Origin: Paenibacillus sp. JJ-223
Lineage (GTDB): Bacteria > Bacillota > Bacilli > Paenibacillales > Paenibacillaceae
Assembly: GCF_927798175.1 (NCBI RefSeq)
Contig: NZ_CAKMMP010000024.1
Location: 1 to 64,000, forward strand
Length of the DNA: 64,000 bases
Direction of reading: 5' to 3'
A program made the translations under genes and the position numbers. The notes under the pieces are model-generated. The model worked only from the letters and a program-made list of their open reading frames with translations. It did no database searches and was not told where the DNA came from. Below are positions 23,461-32,524 of the stretch, in pieces. Numbering within the stretch: position 1 is the stretch's first letter; each line of letters opens with the position of its first letter.

Positions 23461-25344
23461 ATGGTCCGATATCGTTTTAGAACATTGCAGCAAAGCCTGT
23501 TTACGTATTACTCCGCCGTGTTCATCGTGTTTGCGCTGCTGGTGGCCAGCTTGCTGTACATGTTTCTCGCAAACGACATCCGCAGCCGCAGCGCTGACCA
23601 GCAAAGACAGCTAAGCATGTCGATCGTGAGCAATCTGGATCAGGAAATCATCAAAATGAACAATTTTTCGATGAGCATCGTCTACTCGAACCTGGTCAAG
23701 GAGCATTTCAGCCATTACTTGTCCCCTGCGGAGGAAGATCCTCAGCGGCCCATTGCGGACTCGGCATTTTACAAGGATACGACCACGCTCATCGATGTCA
23801 TTCTTGCCGTCATCAGCAGCTCGAATACGGCGCAGCAGGCGAACATTTATGACGTAAACGGCAAAATGATCGGCGCCGGGGCGTTCAACGGGCAGCTGTC
23901 CGTCGACATGACCCAACGTCCGTGGTACGAAGAAACGTGGGAGCGAAACGGATGGCGCGTCCTGCAGCTTCTGGAGGGTGGTTCGCTGCCCATGCCGACC
24001 GGGCAGGGACGGCCGACGAGCCAGTACCTTTCGTTAACACGGGTGTACAAAGACGGCAATTATGTCAGTCAGGGCATCGTCGAAATATTGCAGGATGCAC
24101 ACACCGTATTTGGTTCGCTGGACGAATTGCAGGCAAGCAACAAGGAGCTGCATATCTACGTGTTGGATGACCAAAGCCGACGGTTGTATCCGTTCTCCGC
24201 GGACGGAGATGGTTCCTCGGCGGCGGTAGCCAATTATTACGAAGAAATGATTCGCAGTGGCGGTTATGCACCCGAAACGATGCAGGAAGTGGCCGCATTT
24301 GACGGAGGGGCGAAGCAGATGATGACTTACGCGATGTCCGGGGAGACGGGATGGACGGTCATTTTGACGCAATCGAAATCATCGCTGTTTGCCGGCCTGA
24401 ACCGGATGGCGCTGTTGATCATCGGGGTGACCGTGGGCACGCTTATGCTAATTCTTCTTTTATCCTATCTGATCTCGAAGAGGGTCACTTTGCCGCTGCA
24501 TCGCCTGCAGCGCATCATTCAGAAAACGGGCGTTCAGCAGCTCGAAACGGGACAGGACCCTGCGCAAATGTTCAAGCTGGAGCACCCAGGCTCCATTCGG
24601 GAGATGGATGAATTGAACGATACGTTCATTCGGCTGAACCAGCAGCTGGTACAGTCCTTCCAGGACATGCTGGCGCTCAAGTCGGAAGAAACGCAGGCTC
24701 GCCTGCTGGCGCTGCAATCGCAGATGAATCCTCATTTTCTATACAACAACATCACGAACATCAGCATTATGGCCGAGGAAGGCATGAACGAAGAAATTGT
24801 TGCTTTTTGCGGCCACATCGCTTCGATGCTGCGTTATATATCAGCTTCCGGCAGAAACGGCGTTACGTTGGCGGAAGAGCTGGAGTACTGCGAACGTTAT
24901 CTCGAATGCATGAAAATCCGGTTTGAGGATGATCTGCAGTATGAGTTCGATATTCCAGAAGACATGAAAGGACAGGTCGTTCCAATGCTGCTCATTCAGC
25001 CTTTGCTGGAAAACGTAATGAAATACGGGCTGAGCGACGTCCCGCCATGGAAATTGCGAATTACGGGGGAGCAGGATGAGGAACAGGGGACATGGAGCAT
25101 GACAGTGGAAGACAACGGCCCAGGCATGGAGCCGGAGACGCTCGCGGCGATGGAACAGTACATCGAATCCTCGCACGATTGGGAGCGGATGCCCGACATG
25201 CAGATCAACGGCATGGGGCTCAAAAACAGTTGGATCAGGCTGAAATTATGGTATGGTGACGCGGCCTGCATGCACATCGTGAATCTGCCGTCCGGCGGGA
25301 TGCGCATCACGATCGGCGGTTCCATTCGAAAGGAGAAGGGATAA
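23461..25344 (+). CDS. Sensor histidine kinase, YesM type
   Basis: A 627-residue membrane protein. First helix SAVFIVFALLVASLLYMFLA (residues about 18-37); an extracellular Cache-like domain to about 310; second helix MALLIIGVTVGTLMLILLLS; HAMP region; His_kinase motif LQSQMNPHFLYNNITNIS with the phosphorylated His near residue 427; and an ATPase domain with ENVMKYGLSD and DNGPGM. This is the LytS/YesM type used with AraC-type regulators to control sugar ABC importers. It is divergent from such an importer and followed two bases later by the regulator. Confidence 0.9.
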   Translation: MVRYRFRTLQQSLFTYYSAVFIVFALLVASLLYMFLANDIRSRSADQQRQLSMSIVSNLDQEIIKMNNFSMSIVYSNLVKEHFSHYLSPAEEDPQRPIADSAFYKDTTTLIDVILAVISSSNTAQQANIYDVNGKMIGAGAFNGQLSVDMTQRPWYEETWERNGWRVLQLLEGGSLPMPTGQGRPTSQYLSLTRVYKDGNYVSQGIVEILQDAHTVFGSLDELQASNKELHIYVLDDQSRRLYPFSADGDGSSAAVANYYEEMIRSGGYAPETMQEVAAFDGGAKQMMTYAMSGETGWTVILTQSKSSLFAGLNRMALLIIGVTVGTLMLILLLSYLISKRVTLPLHRLQRIIQKTGVQQLETGQDPAQMFKLEHPGSIREMDELNDTFIRLNQQLVQSFQDMLALKSEETQARLLALQSQMNPHFLYNNITNISIMAEEGMNEEIVAFCGHIASMLRYISASGRNGVTLAEELEYCERYLECMKIRFEDDLQYEFDIPEDMKGQVVPMLLIQPLLENVMKYGLSDVPPWKLRITGEQDEEQGTWSMTVEDNGPGMEPETLAAMEQYIESSHDWERMPDMQINGMGLKNSWIRLKLWYGDAACMHIVNLPSGGMRITIGGSIRKEKG

Positions 25345-25346
25345 CG

Positions 25347-26147
25347 ATGGCAATGACTTATCGAACGATCATCGTAGAAGACGAAGCGTTGATTCGTCGC
25401 AATGTGTCGCGCAAATTTCGGGAGCTGGATTCCCGCTTCGAAGTCATCGGAGAGGCGCGGAACGGCCGTGAAGCGCTGCAATTGATGGAGCAAACGGTCC
25501 CCGATCTCGTAGTGACGGACATTCAGATGCCGGTGATGAACGGGTTGGAGTTGGCCAAACATCTATATTTCGCCTACCCGCATGTGAAGATCGTCATTTT
25601 GAGCGGCCATCATGAATTCGAGTACGCGCGGCAGGCGATCAGCTACAAAGTGGAGGATTATCTGCTCAAGCCGTTAAGGGAAGATCAGCTGCGAGCGCTG
25701 CTGGATGCGATGGAAATCAAGCTGGGCCATGCTGCGGATTCGCTCACCCATGTCAGCGCCGTGACGGAGGAGCAGGCGCAGCCGGAGGATATCGCCGATG
25801 CGGTGAAGCTCTACCTGAAACAAAATTACATGCATGAGATCACGCTGCAGGACATGGCGGGGCAGCTGCATTTCAGCGTCGATTATTTGGGGAAATGCTT
25901 CAAAAAGGTCACCGGGGAAACGCCGCTCAAATATTTGACCGGGCTGCGGCTGAACGAGGCCAAGCGGATGCTGGCTGCCCATGAAGACATGGATATCAAG
26001 AGCGTGGGCAGAGCGGTAGGGTACGGGGACTCCCACTATTTCAGCCGGATTTTCAAAAACAAAACGGGACTGTACCCCAGCGATTACCGGCAGCAGTGCG
26101 CGCAACGAAAAAAAGCCCAGTCTGCGCATCAGGGTGACGTGAGCTGA
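25347..26147 (+). CDS. Response regulator, YesN type (AraC HTH)
   Basis: A 266-residue cytosolic protein. The receiver domain has the acidic pair EDE near residue 11, phosphoacceptor D in VVTDIQMPVMNG (near residue 57) and the K in YLLKPL. The C-terminal AraC domain (from about 155) has ITLQDMAGQLHFSVDYLGKC, TGETPLKYLTGLRLNEAKRM and YGDSHYFSRIFKNKTG, both helix-turn-helix units. It follows the kinase gene by two bases and is phosphorylated by it. The likely target is the ABC operon promoter on the other strand. Confidence 0.9.
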   Translation: MAMTYRTIIVEDEALIRRNVSRKFRELDSRFEVIGEARNGREALQLMEQTVPDLVVTDIQMPVMNGLELAKHLYFAYPHVKIVILSGHHEFEYARQAISYKVEDYLLKPLREDQLRALLDAMEIKLGHAADSLTHVSAVTEEQAQPEDIADAVKLYLKQNYMHEITLQDMAGQLHFSVDYLGKCFKKVTGETPLKYLTGLRLNEAKRMLAAHEDMDIKSVGRAVGYGDSHYFSRIFKNKTGLYPSDYRQQCAQRKKAQSAHQGDVS

Positions 26148-26159
26148 TCGGCAGGGCTA

Positions 26160-26789
26160 TTACTGGGCCATCGCTTCTTCGGTAATTTTGCGGATGTCGA
26201 TCGGGGAGAGAAGTCCTTCCTGCACGATATCGGGGAGAATGTGATCGAGGAAATAACGCACGCAGTGCAGGTCGATGTTTTTGATCTTGATCAGGGCGTA
26301 GCGGTACATGACGATAAACTCTTTCTCGGTATTGCCGCGCTGCATTTCAGCGAATGCTTCGTACACCTGGTCCATCTTGTCGGCAACTTCAAGGATCAAA
26401 CCTTCGACGCTGTGATCCTTGCCTTCGCGCAGTTGTCTGCGGAAGATGGGTTGAAATTGCTCGGGGATGTTCTCATCGATGAAATGGGCCACCATGCCTT
26501 CTTCGACTTGCTGCAGCATGGAGCGAAGTTCAAGGGAATAATGTTTGACCGGGGTTTTGATGTCGCCGATGAAAATTTCGCCATAATCATGGCTGCTCGT
26601 AATCTCGTAGAGCTTCTTCCAATCAATGGCGACGCCATTTAATTCCTCGATATCGGCCAGCGTTTTGGCGTACTGCACGACTTTCCAGGAATGCGCCGAG
26701 ACGCTGTGCTCCTCGAATTTGAACTTGCCCGGAGTACGGATAATGCGTTCCAGATCGTTCAGCGATCGAAAGTACGTATGAATGCCCAT
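26160..26789 (-). CDS. HD-domain phosphohydrolase, YfbR like
   Basis: A 209-residue cytosolic protein. Metal-binding residues are visible in FEEHSVSAHSWKV (His, near residue 27-33), SSHDYGEIFIGDI (HD, near 68) and EVADKMDQVYEAFAE (Asp, near 140). This pattern is that of YfbR-type 5'-deoxynucleotidases, which remove phosphate from dNMPs. E. coli YfbR has 199 residues, close to this. It is convergent with the response-regulator gene and read on its own. Exact substrate is not determined by sequence. Confidence 0.8.
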   Translation of the reverse strand: MGIHTYFRSLNDLERIIRTPGKFKFEEHSVSAHSWKVVQYAKTLADIEELNGVAIDWKKLYEITSSHDYGEIFIGDIKTPVKHYSLELRSMLQQVEEGMVAHFIDENIPEQFQPIFRRQLREGKDHSVEGLILEVADKMDQVYEAFAEMQRGNTEKEFIVMYRYALIKIKNIDLHCVRYFLDHILPDIVQEGLLSPIDIRKITEEAMAQ

Positions 26790-26903
26790 GGAGTGATCAT
26801 CCTTTGCTGTAGTATGAACCGACTATACTCCAGATCTGTCAACGCAGTATTAACGAACGTAGACGATTCGGTAATAACGGGACCAGCGTCTTCCTGGAAA
26901 CAC

Positions 26904-26965
26904 AAAAACCACAGAGTTCTCTTCCGCTCCATATGTGAGCGGTTGCTGAGTTCCGTGGTTTTATT
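26904..26965. terminator. Long bidirectional terminator downstream of the nitrite channel gene
   Basis: AAAAACCACAGAG pairs with CTC-type and GTGGTTTTATT sequences across an inner hairpin (CCGCTC/GAGCGG). On the minus strand it ends in GGTTTTTGTG. Confidence 0.65.
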
Positions 26966-27035
26966 ATGCCTCTGTAATGAGAAGGCATTCGGGGAGAGCA
27001 ACATTCCCAGGGTTGCCTTTTTCTTGTGTTAGCTT

Positions 27036-27824
27036 TTACGGCCTTGCTTTTTTGCGTACAGGGGACACGTACCAATACGCCATGCCGACAAAAAGCGCTC
27101 CGCCGACGATATTGCCCAGCGTAACCGGAATCATGTTATGGAACCAGCCTGCGAGCGTAATCGTATCCGGATGGTTCGGAAGAAGCCAGGACAGGGAAAG
27201 CAGCGTCATATTGGCCACGCTATGCTCGTATCCGCTGGCGATAAAGGCGTACAGGCACCACCAGATCAGTACCAGCTTGGCGATGTCTTCCTTGGAGCGG
27301 GAGGACATCCAGATGGCAAGACAGACGAGCCAGTTGCACAGGATGCCGCGAAAGAATAACTCGGTGACCGGGGCGGCCATTTTTTTGGCCGATACGGCAA
27401 AGATAATATGCTCCGGGGCCGCGCTTTTGAATAGACCGCTGCCCAATATCAGCAGGCAGAGCAGCACGGCGCCGATCAGGTTGCCAAGGAAGACGAGGCC
27501 CCAGTTTTTCAGCGTATCCTTCACGGTGGTACGCCCGGCGAGCGTGCTCATCGTAAAAAACATGTTATTGCCCGTAAACAGCTCGGAACCGGCAAAAATG
27601 ACCAGTGTGAGCGCAAGACCGAAGGACATGCCCATCAGCATCATTTGCAGGGGCGATTTGGCCGCGAGCAGCGGGGCGCCGATGCTGAAAATGAGAATGA
27701 TGCCCAGACCCACGTAAGCGCCCGCCATCAGGGCGGATACCATATAGCGCGGCAGGCTGTTGTTCATCGCGTCCCGCTTTTTGACGGCGGCTTCAATAAT
27801 GCCTTCAACATTAGGTGTGTACAT
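27036..27824 (-). CDS. nirC: Formate/nitrite transporter, NirC type
   Basis: The 262-residue product starts at ATG 27824 behind GGGGGAAAACGAC; the longer in-frame TTG reading is not supported. Six helices are visible, with the family signatures MSFGLALTLVIFAGSELFTG (the FxxGxELFTGN motif followed by NNMFF) and a second FIASGYEHSVANM, whose central His is the pore His of FNT channels. It moves nitrite or formate across the membrane. It lies 67 bp downstream of nirD, and probably supplies nitrite to or removes it from NirBD. Confidence 0.9.
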   Translation of the reverse strand: MYTPNVEGIIEAAVKKRDAMNNSLPRYMVSALMAGAYVGLGIILIFSIGAPLLAAKSPLQMMLMGMSFGLALTLVIFAGSELFTGNNMFFTMSTLAGRTTVKDTLKNWGLVFLGNLIGAVLLCLLILGSGLFKSAAPEHIIFAVSAKKMAAPVTELFFRGILCNWLVCLAIWMSSRSKEDIAKLVLIWWCLYAFIASGYEHSVANMTLLSLSWLLPNHPDTITLAGWFHNMIPVTLGNIVGGALFVGMAYWYVSPVRKKARP

Positions 27825-27890
27825 GTCGTTTTCCCCCATTAAGGAACTCAAATAAAAGGTGTGCGATACAGAAGTGGTGGCGCTGGCGAG

Positions 27891-28217
27891 TTATATGGAG
27901 ATCCAGACTCGGCCATCCTCAATTTTTACCGGATACATGCGGACTTGACCCTCATCGGGAGCTTGCACCAAGCCTGTGCTGAGGTCGATTTTCCAATCGT
28001 AGAGCGGGTCGTACAAATAATGTCCTGACACGATGCCTTCCGCCAGCGGTCCGCCTTTAGGGTGAGGATTGCTGTTGTCCACAGCGAATACAGTCCCGTC
28101 GGAAGCACGGAAAACGGCCAGCTCATGGCCCTCAATATCAACCACTCTTCCGATGCGCGGCAGAAATTCCTCAATCTCTCCCGCTGCGAAATACGTTCCC
28201 GTTTGCTTGGTCGTCAT
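27891..28217 (-). CDS. nirD: Nitrite reductase (NADH) small subunit
   Basis: The 108-residue product starts at ATG 28217 behind AAAGGAGAGATTCAT. It has the Rieske-like fold signature SNPHPKGGPLAEGIVSGHY and YDPLYDWKIDLSTG. In true Rieske proteins the corresponding motifs are C-x-H and C-x-x-H; here they are N-x-H and D-x-x-Y, so no [2Fe-2S] cluster can bind. This loss is the rule in NirD. The protein supports the NirB large subunit in reducing nitrite to ammonia with NADH. It lies 73 bp behind nirB. Confidence 0.9.
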   Translation of the reverse strand: MTTKQTGTYFAAGEIEEFLPRIGRVVDIEGHELAVFRASDGTVFAVDNSNPHPKGGPLAEGIVSGHYLYDPLYDWKIDLSTGLVQAPDEGQVRMYPVKIEDGRVWISI

Positions 28218-28290
28218 ATGAATCTCTCCTTTGTCTGTAATGATCATCTATGAAAACCCCGACCGAGGCCGGGGCGGAAGGTGCCTGGGT

Positions 28291-30720
28291 TTATGGACGA
28301 GCTGCCACCTCGATGCCTTGAAAGAGCTTGCTTTGTCCTTGTTCGTTCCGCAATGCTTTTTTCCAAGGGTCCTCGACTTGCTGTAAGGCGAACTCGATTC
28401 GGGCCATCAATGCTTTGCGTTCCTCGATATTGTCTACCACGACCGACCGGATCTGCTCCAGCCCGATGCGCTCTACCCACTCCGACGTCCGCTCCAGATA
28501 ATTGCCTGTTTCGCGGTAATATTGGATGATCGCACCGCACAGCTCGATCAGCTCTTCGTCGGTTTTCACTTTGCAGAGCGAGTCGGCCAAGCGGGCTTTG
28601 ATGCCGCCATTGCCGCCGATGAACAGCTCCCAGCCGCCATCGTTGCCCACGATCCCGATATCTTTTGTACACGATTCCGCGCAGTTCCGCGGGCAGCCGT
28701 TCACGGCCATCTTGAATTTGGCAGGCAGATCAAGGCGTTCGAACTTGCGCTCCAGCAGCGCGCCCATGGCCATCGAATCCTGCGTACCGAAGCGGCAGAA
28801 TTGCGATCCAACACATGTTTTGACCGTGCGCAGCGATTTGGCGTACGCGTAACCTGAAGGCATATCCAGTTCGGCCCATACTTGTGGCAGGTCTTCTTTC
28901 TTAACCCCGATCAAGTCGAGCCGCTGCCCGCCCGTTACTTTCACGGCTTTGACGTCGTATTTCACCGAAATGTCGGCAATGCGTTTCAGTTCCTCCGGCG
29001 TAGTTACCCCGCCATACATGCGCGGTACAACGGTATACGTACCGTCTTTTTGAATGTTGGCGTTCATGCGTTCGTTCACGAAACGAGATTCTTTCTCGTC
29101 CTCATGGGTGTCGGGGTAAATCATGCCCAGGTAATAGTTGATGGCTGGACGGCATTTCGAGCATCCCTCAGGCTGGGACCAACCAAGTACGTTCATGACT
29201 TCTTTGCTTGTTTGCAGTCCTTTTTCCCGGATTTCGGCAACGATTTCGTCCCGGCTCAGCGAGGTACAGCTGCAGATGCCTTGTTTGGCTCCGCTTGTGA
29301 AGCCGTCTCCAAGTACATATTGCAAAATCTGTTCCACGACCGGTTTACAGCCGCCGCAAGAACGGGTTGCACCCGTGCAGGCTTTGATCTCGTCCACGCT
29401 GCTCAGCCCTTGATTGGTAATGGCATCCACGATGGCCCCTTTGGTAACGCCGTTGCAGCCGCAAACGATCTCGTCTTCAGGCATCGTTTCCACGGAGGTA
29501 GCCTTTTTGTGGCCGCCGCAGCCGGTACCCATGAGTGAAGCGTACAGGTCATCGGTCATTACCGCCTGTTGTTTGATTAATTTTTGCAGCTCGGCTGAAT
29601 CGGTGATGTCCCCGAACAGCACGGCCCCGACCATGATGTTGTCGCGCAGCAATATTTTTTTGTACGTGCGTTTCCAGTCGTCTTTGTGCGAAATGATCGT
29701 ATGTTCGGGACTGTCCAGGAATTCGCCTGTCGAGAACACGTCGACGCCCGATATTTTCAGTTTCGTGGATACCACCGAGCCTTCATACGGGGCGGTTTCC
29801 ACGCCGCAAATATGTTTCGCCAGAACCATGCCCTGTTCGAACAATGGGGCAACGAGGCCGTAACAGGTGCCGCGATGCTCGGTACACTCGCCGACAGAAT
29901 AGACGTTTTCCATCGAGGTTTGCAAATAATCGTTGACCACGATCCCGCGGTTCACTTCGATGCCGCTCTCGCGGGCCACGCTTGTGTTTGGCTTGATGCC
30001 GACCGCCATCACGACGAAATCCGCATCCAGCACCGAATCGTCGGCGAATCGAAGGCCCTGCACGCGCTCGCCGCCGATCAACTCCTTCGTTTCCGCGCCC
30101 ATTTTGAATTTGATGCCTTGTCGCTCCAGTTCCGCCTTCAGCATGGCTGCGGCTTGCGGATCAAGCTGACGCTCCATCAAGTCCTGCATCAAGTGCACCA
30201 CGGTAACGTCCATGCCGAGCTGCACGAGACCTTTAGCCGCTTCGAGGCCGAGGAGTCCGCCGCCGATGACCGCCGCTTTTTTGTATTGCTTGGCCGCTTC
30301 GAGCATTTCGTTGCAATCCGCGATGTCCCGGAAACCGACGACGCCCTGTTTGTCATGTCCGGGAACCGGAAGGATAAACGAACTGGAGCCTGTTGCGATG
30401 ATCACTTTGTCATAAGGAATTGTTGTGCCCGCGTCGGTTACGACTTCGCGTGTTTCCGCGTCAATCCGTGTAGCGGTTGTGCCTGTATGCAGTGTAATGC
30501 CGTAGTCCGCATACCAGTGCAGATCGTTCAGTACGATGTGGTCGATCGTTTTGCTGCCTTCCAGCACATAAGAAAGCATGATGCGATTGTAGTTGGGATA
30601 AGGTTCTGTTCCAATGACGGTAATGTCAAAGCGGGAGCTGAGTTTCAGAATTTGCTCCACCGTGCTGATTCCTGCCATGCCGTTTCCGATAATAACTAAC
30701 TTTTCTCTATTCCCGTTCAT
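28291..30720 (-). CDS. nirB: Nitrite reductase (NADH) large subunit
   Basis: The 809-residue product starts at ATG 30720 behind AAGGAGG. Domains in order: FAD binding (LVIIGNGMAGISTVEQIL) and NAD binding (AAVIGGGLLGLEAAKGL) in the first 310 residues; two BFD-like [2Fe-2S] domains (CGCNGVTKGAIVDAI with CGGCKPVVEQIL, and CSCTSLSRDEIV with CSKCRPAINYYL); a ferredoxin-type and catalytic region with siroheme and [4Fe-4S] ligands CVGSQFCRFG and GCPRNCAESC (about residues 625-675). It reduces nitrite to ammonium in the cytosol. It is the first gene of nirB-nirD-nirC, with two FNR-like sites upstream. Confidence 0.95.
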   Translation of the reverse strand: MNGNREKLVIIGNGMAGISTVEQILKLSSRFDITVIGTEPYPNYNRIMLSYVLEGSKTIDHIVLNDLHWYADYGITLHTGTTATRIDAETREVVTDAGTTIPYDKVIIATGSSSFILPVPGHDKQGVVGFRDIADCNEMLEAAKQYKKAAVIGGGLLGLEAAKGLVQLGMDVTVVHLMQDLMERQLDPQAAAMLKAELERQGIKFKMGAETKELIGGERVQGLRFADDSVLDADFVVMAVGIKPNTSVARESGIEVNRGIVVNDYLQTSMENVYSVGECTEHRGTCYGLVAPLFEQGMVLAKHICGVETAPYEGSVVSTKLKISGVDVFSTGEFLDSPEHTIISHKDDWKRTYKKILLRDNIMVGAVLFGDITDSAELQKLIKQQAVMTDDLYASLMGTGCGGHKKATSVETMPEDEIVCGCNGVTKGAIVDAITNQGLSSVDEIKACTGATRSCGGCKPVVEQILQYVLGDGFTSGAKQGICSCTSLSRDEIVAEIREKGLQTSKEVMNVLGWSQPEGCSKCRPAINYYLGMIYPDTHEDEKESRFVNERMNANIQKDGTYTVVPRMYGGVTTPEELKRIADISVKYDVKAVKVTGGQRLDLIGVKKEDLPQVWAELDMPSGYAYAKSLRTVKTCVGSQFCRFGTQDSMAMGALLERKFERLDLPAKFKMAVNGCPRNCAESCTKDIGIVGNDGGWELFIGGNGGIKARLADSLCKVKTDEELIELCGAIIQYYRETGNYLERTSEWVERIGLEQIRSVVVDNIEERKALMARIEFALQQVEDPWKKALRNEQGQSKLFQGIEVAARP

Positions 30721-30782
30721 GTGTATATGCCTCCTTGGATGTACACTGTGCGTTACCACGAATTTTAGTGGTCCATATTTGA

Positions 30783-30825
30783 ATCATACATGACATAGCC
30801 GACATATTATGTGATATTTTTCACT
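30783..30825 (-). promoter_or_regulatory. FNR-type nirB promoter
   Basis: TGTGATATTTTTCACT (30810-30825) matches the FNR consensus TGTGA-N6-TCACA except for the last base. On the minus strand TATGAT (30788-30783) is a good -10. A start point near 30776 puts the FNR site at -41.5, the class II activator position; there is no good -35. Confidence 0.65.
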
Positions 30826-30856
30826 AATAACGATAAAACGATCACTAATTTAAAAG

Positions 30857-30872
30857 TGTGACGGGGCTCACG
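30857..30872. promoter_or_regulatory. Second FNR/CRP-like box
   Basis: TGTGACGGGGCTCACG is a second TGTGA-N6-TCACN dyad, 47 bases from the first (centre to centre), at about -88 for nirB. Confidence 0.45.
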
Positions 30873-31051
30873 AAAACGATAATTTATTATTTGTGTTTTT
30901 CATGTATGAATGGGATATACGCGCTACTACCACAAAATGGAGGATCAAGGCAAATGATAAATGCGAACTATTGTTCTTATTTCGCTTTCATTGTATGATA
31001 AAAGGCGGACCGTCCCTGTTCCCTATTTTTGCGAAAGGATGTTATGGCATC

Positions 31052-31762
31052 ATGATGGGAAGATCCCACCTCATTATCGGGACAGGCGTTTCTCTTTCTG
31101 TCCTTCAATTTGCGGGCGTGCCTGTAACCGTTCCTGCCGTTGCCGCGGCGTTAATCGGTTCGCTGCTGCCGGACATCGACGAACCGAATTCCTTGCTGGT
31201 GTCCAAGGCGCTGCCAAACGGCTTGCTTCGGCTGCTGCAAACGATTCTGCTTCCCGCGGCCGTGTTCGTTTATTTTGTCGTTCCGGCCAAACCGTGGAAT
31301 TTGCTGCTTGCCGCGCTGATCGCGCTCGTTTCGTTTTTGCCGTCCAGGTCGCTGCGCAAGGTGTTGATGTTTGCGATCGGGCTTGGCCTTGTGTTTTATG
31401 GCCATTCGCTTGCACCCTGGAACTTGATCGGGGGAAGCTTGCTCATGCTCTGCACCACGCTCACGCATCGGGGGCTTACGCATACGCTGTATGGAACCGC
31501 CGTATGGACGGGGCTGTTGTATGCGACAACCCAGCAGCAGCAGGGGGATGCCATCTGGCTGGCCGGAGGTTCGGCTTATGCCATGCATCTTCTAGCCGAT
31601 TCGCTGACGAATCGCGGCATCAAGCCGTTGCCGCCATTGAAGTGGCGGATCCGCGCCAACTTGATGAGCACCGGATCAAGGCATGGGGCCGTGGTTGAAA
31701 ACGTATGTATCGTGTTGACGCTGATTTTGGCCTGGATCGCCTTTTCGCCGATGTTTTTATGA
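31052..31762 (+). CDS. Membrane-bound metal-dependent hydrolase, YdjM type
   Basis: The product of about 236 residues starts at ATG 31052 (GAAAGGA 12 bases upstream) with MMGRSHLIIGTGVSLSVLQF. A conserved early His, SLLPDIDEPNSLL (D-x-D), LTHRGLTHTLYG (two His) and HLLADSLTNRGIKPLPPLKW define the LexA-regulated YdjM/PF04307 family, with four to six membrane segments. It is thought to hydrolyse phospholipid-related substrates, which is not proven. In this window it stands alone with its own terminator. The longer in-frame ORF upstream carries no ribosome binding site. Confidence 0.85.
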   Translation: MMGRSHLIIGTGVSLSVLQFAGVPVTVPAVAAALIGSLLPDIDEPNSLLVSKALPNGLLRLLQTILLPAAVFVYFVVPAKPWNLLLAALIALVSFLPSRSLRKVLMFAIGLGLVFYGHSLAPWNLIGGSLLMLCTTLTHRGLTHTLYGTAVWTGLLYATTQQQQGDAIWLAGGSAYAMHLLADSLTNRGIKPLPPLKWRIRANLMSTGSRHGAVVENVCIVLTLILAWIAFSPMFL

Positions 31763-31801
31763 ATGGCCGGCCAGGCAACCGCAAACGACGTTCGAACCAA
31801 A

Positions 31802-31838
31802 AATGCCAGTTCCGATGATGCGGGACTGGCGTTTTTTT
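31802..31838 (+). terminator. Terminator after the YdjM-type gene
   Basis: AATGCCAGTTCC pairs with GGGACTGGCGTT followed by TTTTTTT. Confidence 0.85.
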
Positions 31839-31884
31839 AACTATGCGCAGCCATAGAGCAAATCCGCTTCGCATGTTGAATGGT

Positions 31885-32010
31885 TTAGCCGCTGGTGGGT
31901 GCACCGGACAGAGTTTCGATGTCCGTTGATCCGAACACGAACAGCATAATAAGAATGAAAGCAATCAGCAATTCGGCAAAGCCGACGCCATCGAAAGCGG
32001 ATGATTCCAC
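31885..32010 (-). CDS. Small membrane protein (41 residues)
   Basis: On the minus strand GTG 32010 follows GGTGAGGGATTGTT and opens a frame VESSAFDGVGFAELLIAFIL, continuing IMLFVFGSTDIETL to SGAPTSG. One hydrophobic segment of about 18 residues follows a short hydrophilic start, as in the YjcZ/sporulation-type small proteins. It lies 28 bp downstream of the gene at 32039, in the same direction. Too short for certainty; the ribosome binding site and the helix favour a real gene. Confidence 0.5.
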   Translation of the reverse strand: MESSAFDGVGFAELLIAFILIMLFVFGSTDIETLSGAPTSG

Positions 32011-32038
32011 AACAATCCCTCACCTTCCGCATCCTGCA

Positions 32039-32371
32039 TCAGGAATTCATTCGCTGCTGGAAAACCTGAATGATGTCATTGATGGTCATATCTCCATTCT
32101 GATCCAGAAAATCCTTCAATTGATCCGCATTGCTCGGTTGAAAATCCTTCAACGTTTTATATCGTCCCGTCAAGGTAACCAGCAAGGTTGCTCCCCGGAA
32201 TAGCGTAACGGCGTCAACTCTTAATTTGCCACTAACAAGCAAAGCCGCGACGATGAAAGCCAGTTTTTTGCTTGAAAGGCTTCCGTTCAGCAGATCGTTG
32301 GCTACGTTCGTTTTATTTGAATTTTTATTGGATGATCTGGTCGTTTTCCCTTTCCTTCCGGTTGCCATCAC
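32039..32371 (-). CDS. Unknown small basic protein
   Basis: A 110-residue protein that opens with a basic, S/N/K-rich tail (MATGRKGKTTRSSNKNSNKT), then has a hydrophobic helix LAFIVAALLVSGKLRV and ends in DFLDQNGDMTINDIIQVFQQ. Its start is behind CAGGTGATCC. It resembles spore-associated small proteins in length and layout but no family is recognised. It and the 41-residue gene after it probably form one unit. Confidence 0.5.
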   Translation of the reverse strand: MMATGRKGKTTRSSNKNSNKTNVANDLLNGSLSSKKLAFIVAALLVSGKLRVDAVTLFRGATLLVTLTGRYKTLKDFQPSNADQLKDFLDQNGDMTINDIIQVFQQRMNS

Positions 32372-32463
32372 GGATCACCTGCTGTTTTCTCGGTTTGGAA
32401 CTTGCTTATGTATTCTATCTTATGAAATCTTCGGATGAAAGGTTCTCGACCTGAAAAGAAATA

Positions 32464-32508
32464 GGGGCTGACCCTCGTCATTTTCATGACCTACGGGACA
32501 GCCCCAAT
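32464..32508 (-). terminator. Hairpin between two minus-strand genes
   Basis: GGGGCTG-CCC pairs with GGG-CAGCCCC, with an inner GTCAT/ATGAC stem. The stem is strong but no long T-run follows on the minus strand, so it could also be an mRNA-stability element. Confidence 0.45.
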
Positions 32509-32524
32509 CTGTTATTACGATCGC

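Noticed and set aside
26999..27025. GCAAC...GTTGC hairpin followed by CTTTTTCTTG
   Set aside because: It has a T-run only on the plus strand, where no gene precedes it; the nitrite channel gene reads the other way and has a better terminator at 26904-26965.
29686..30699. 337-residue open frame on the plus strand
   Set aside because: Antisense to nirB, which has complete cofactor motifs.
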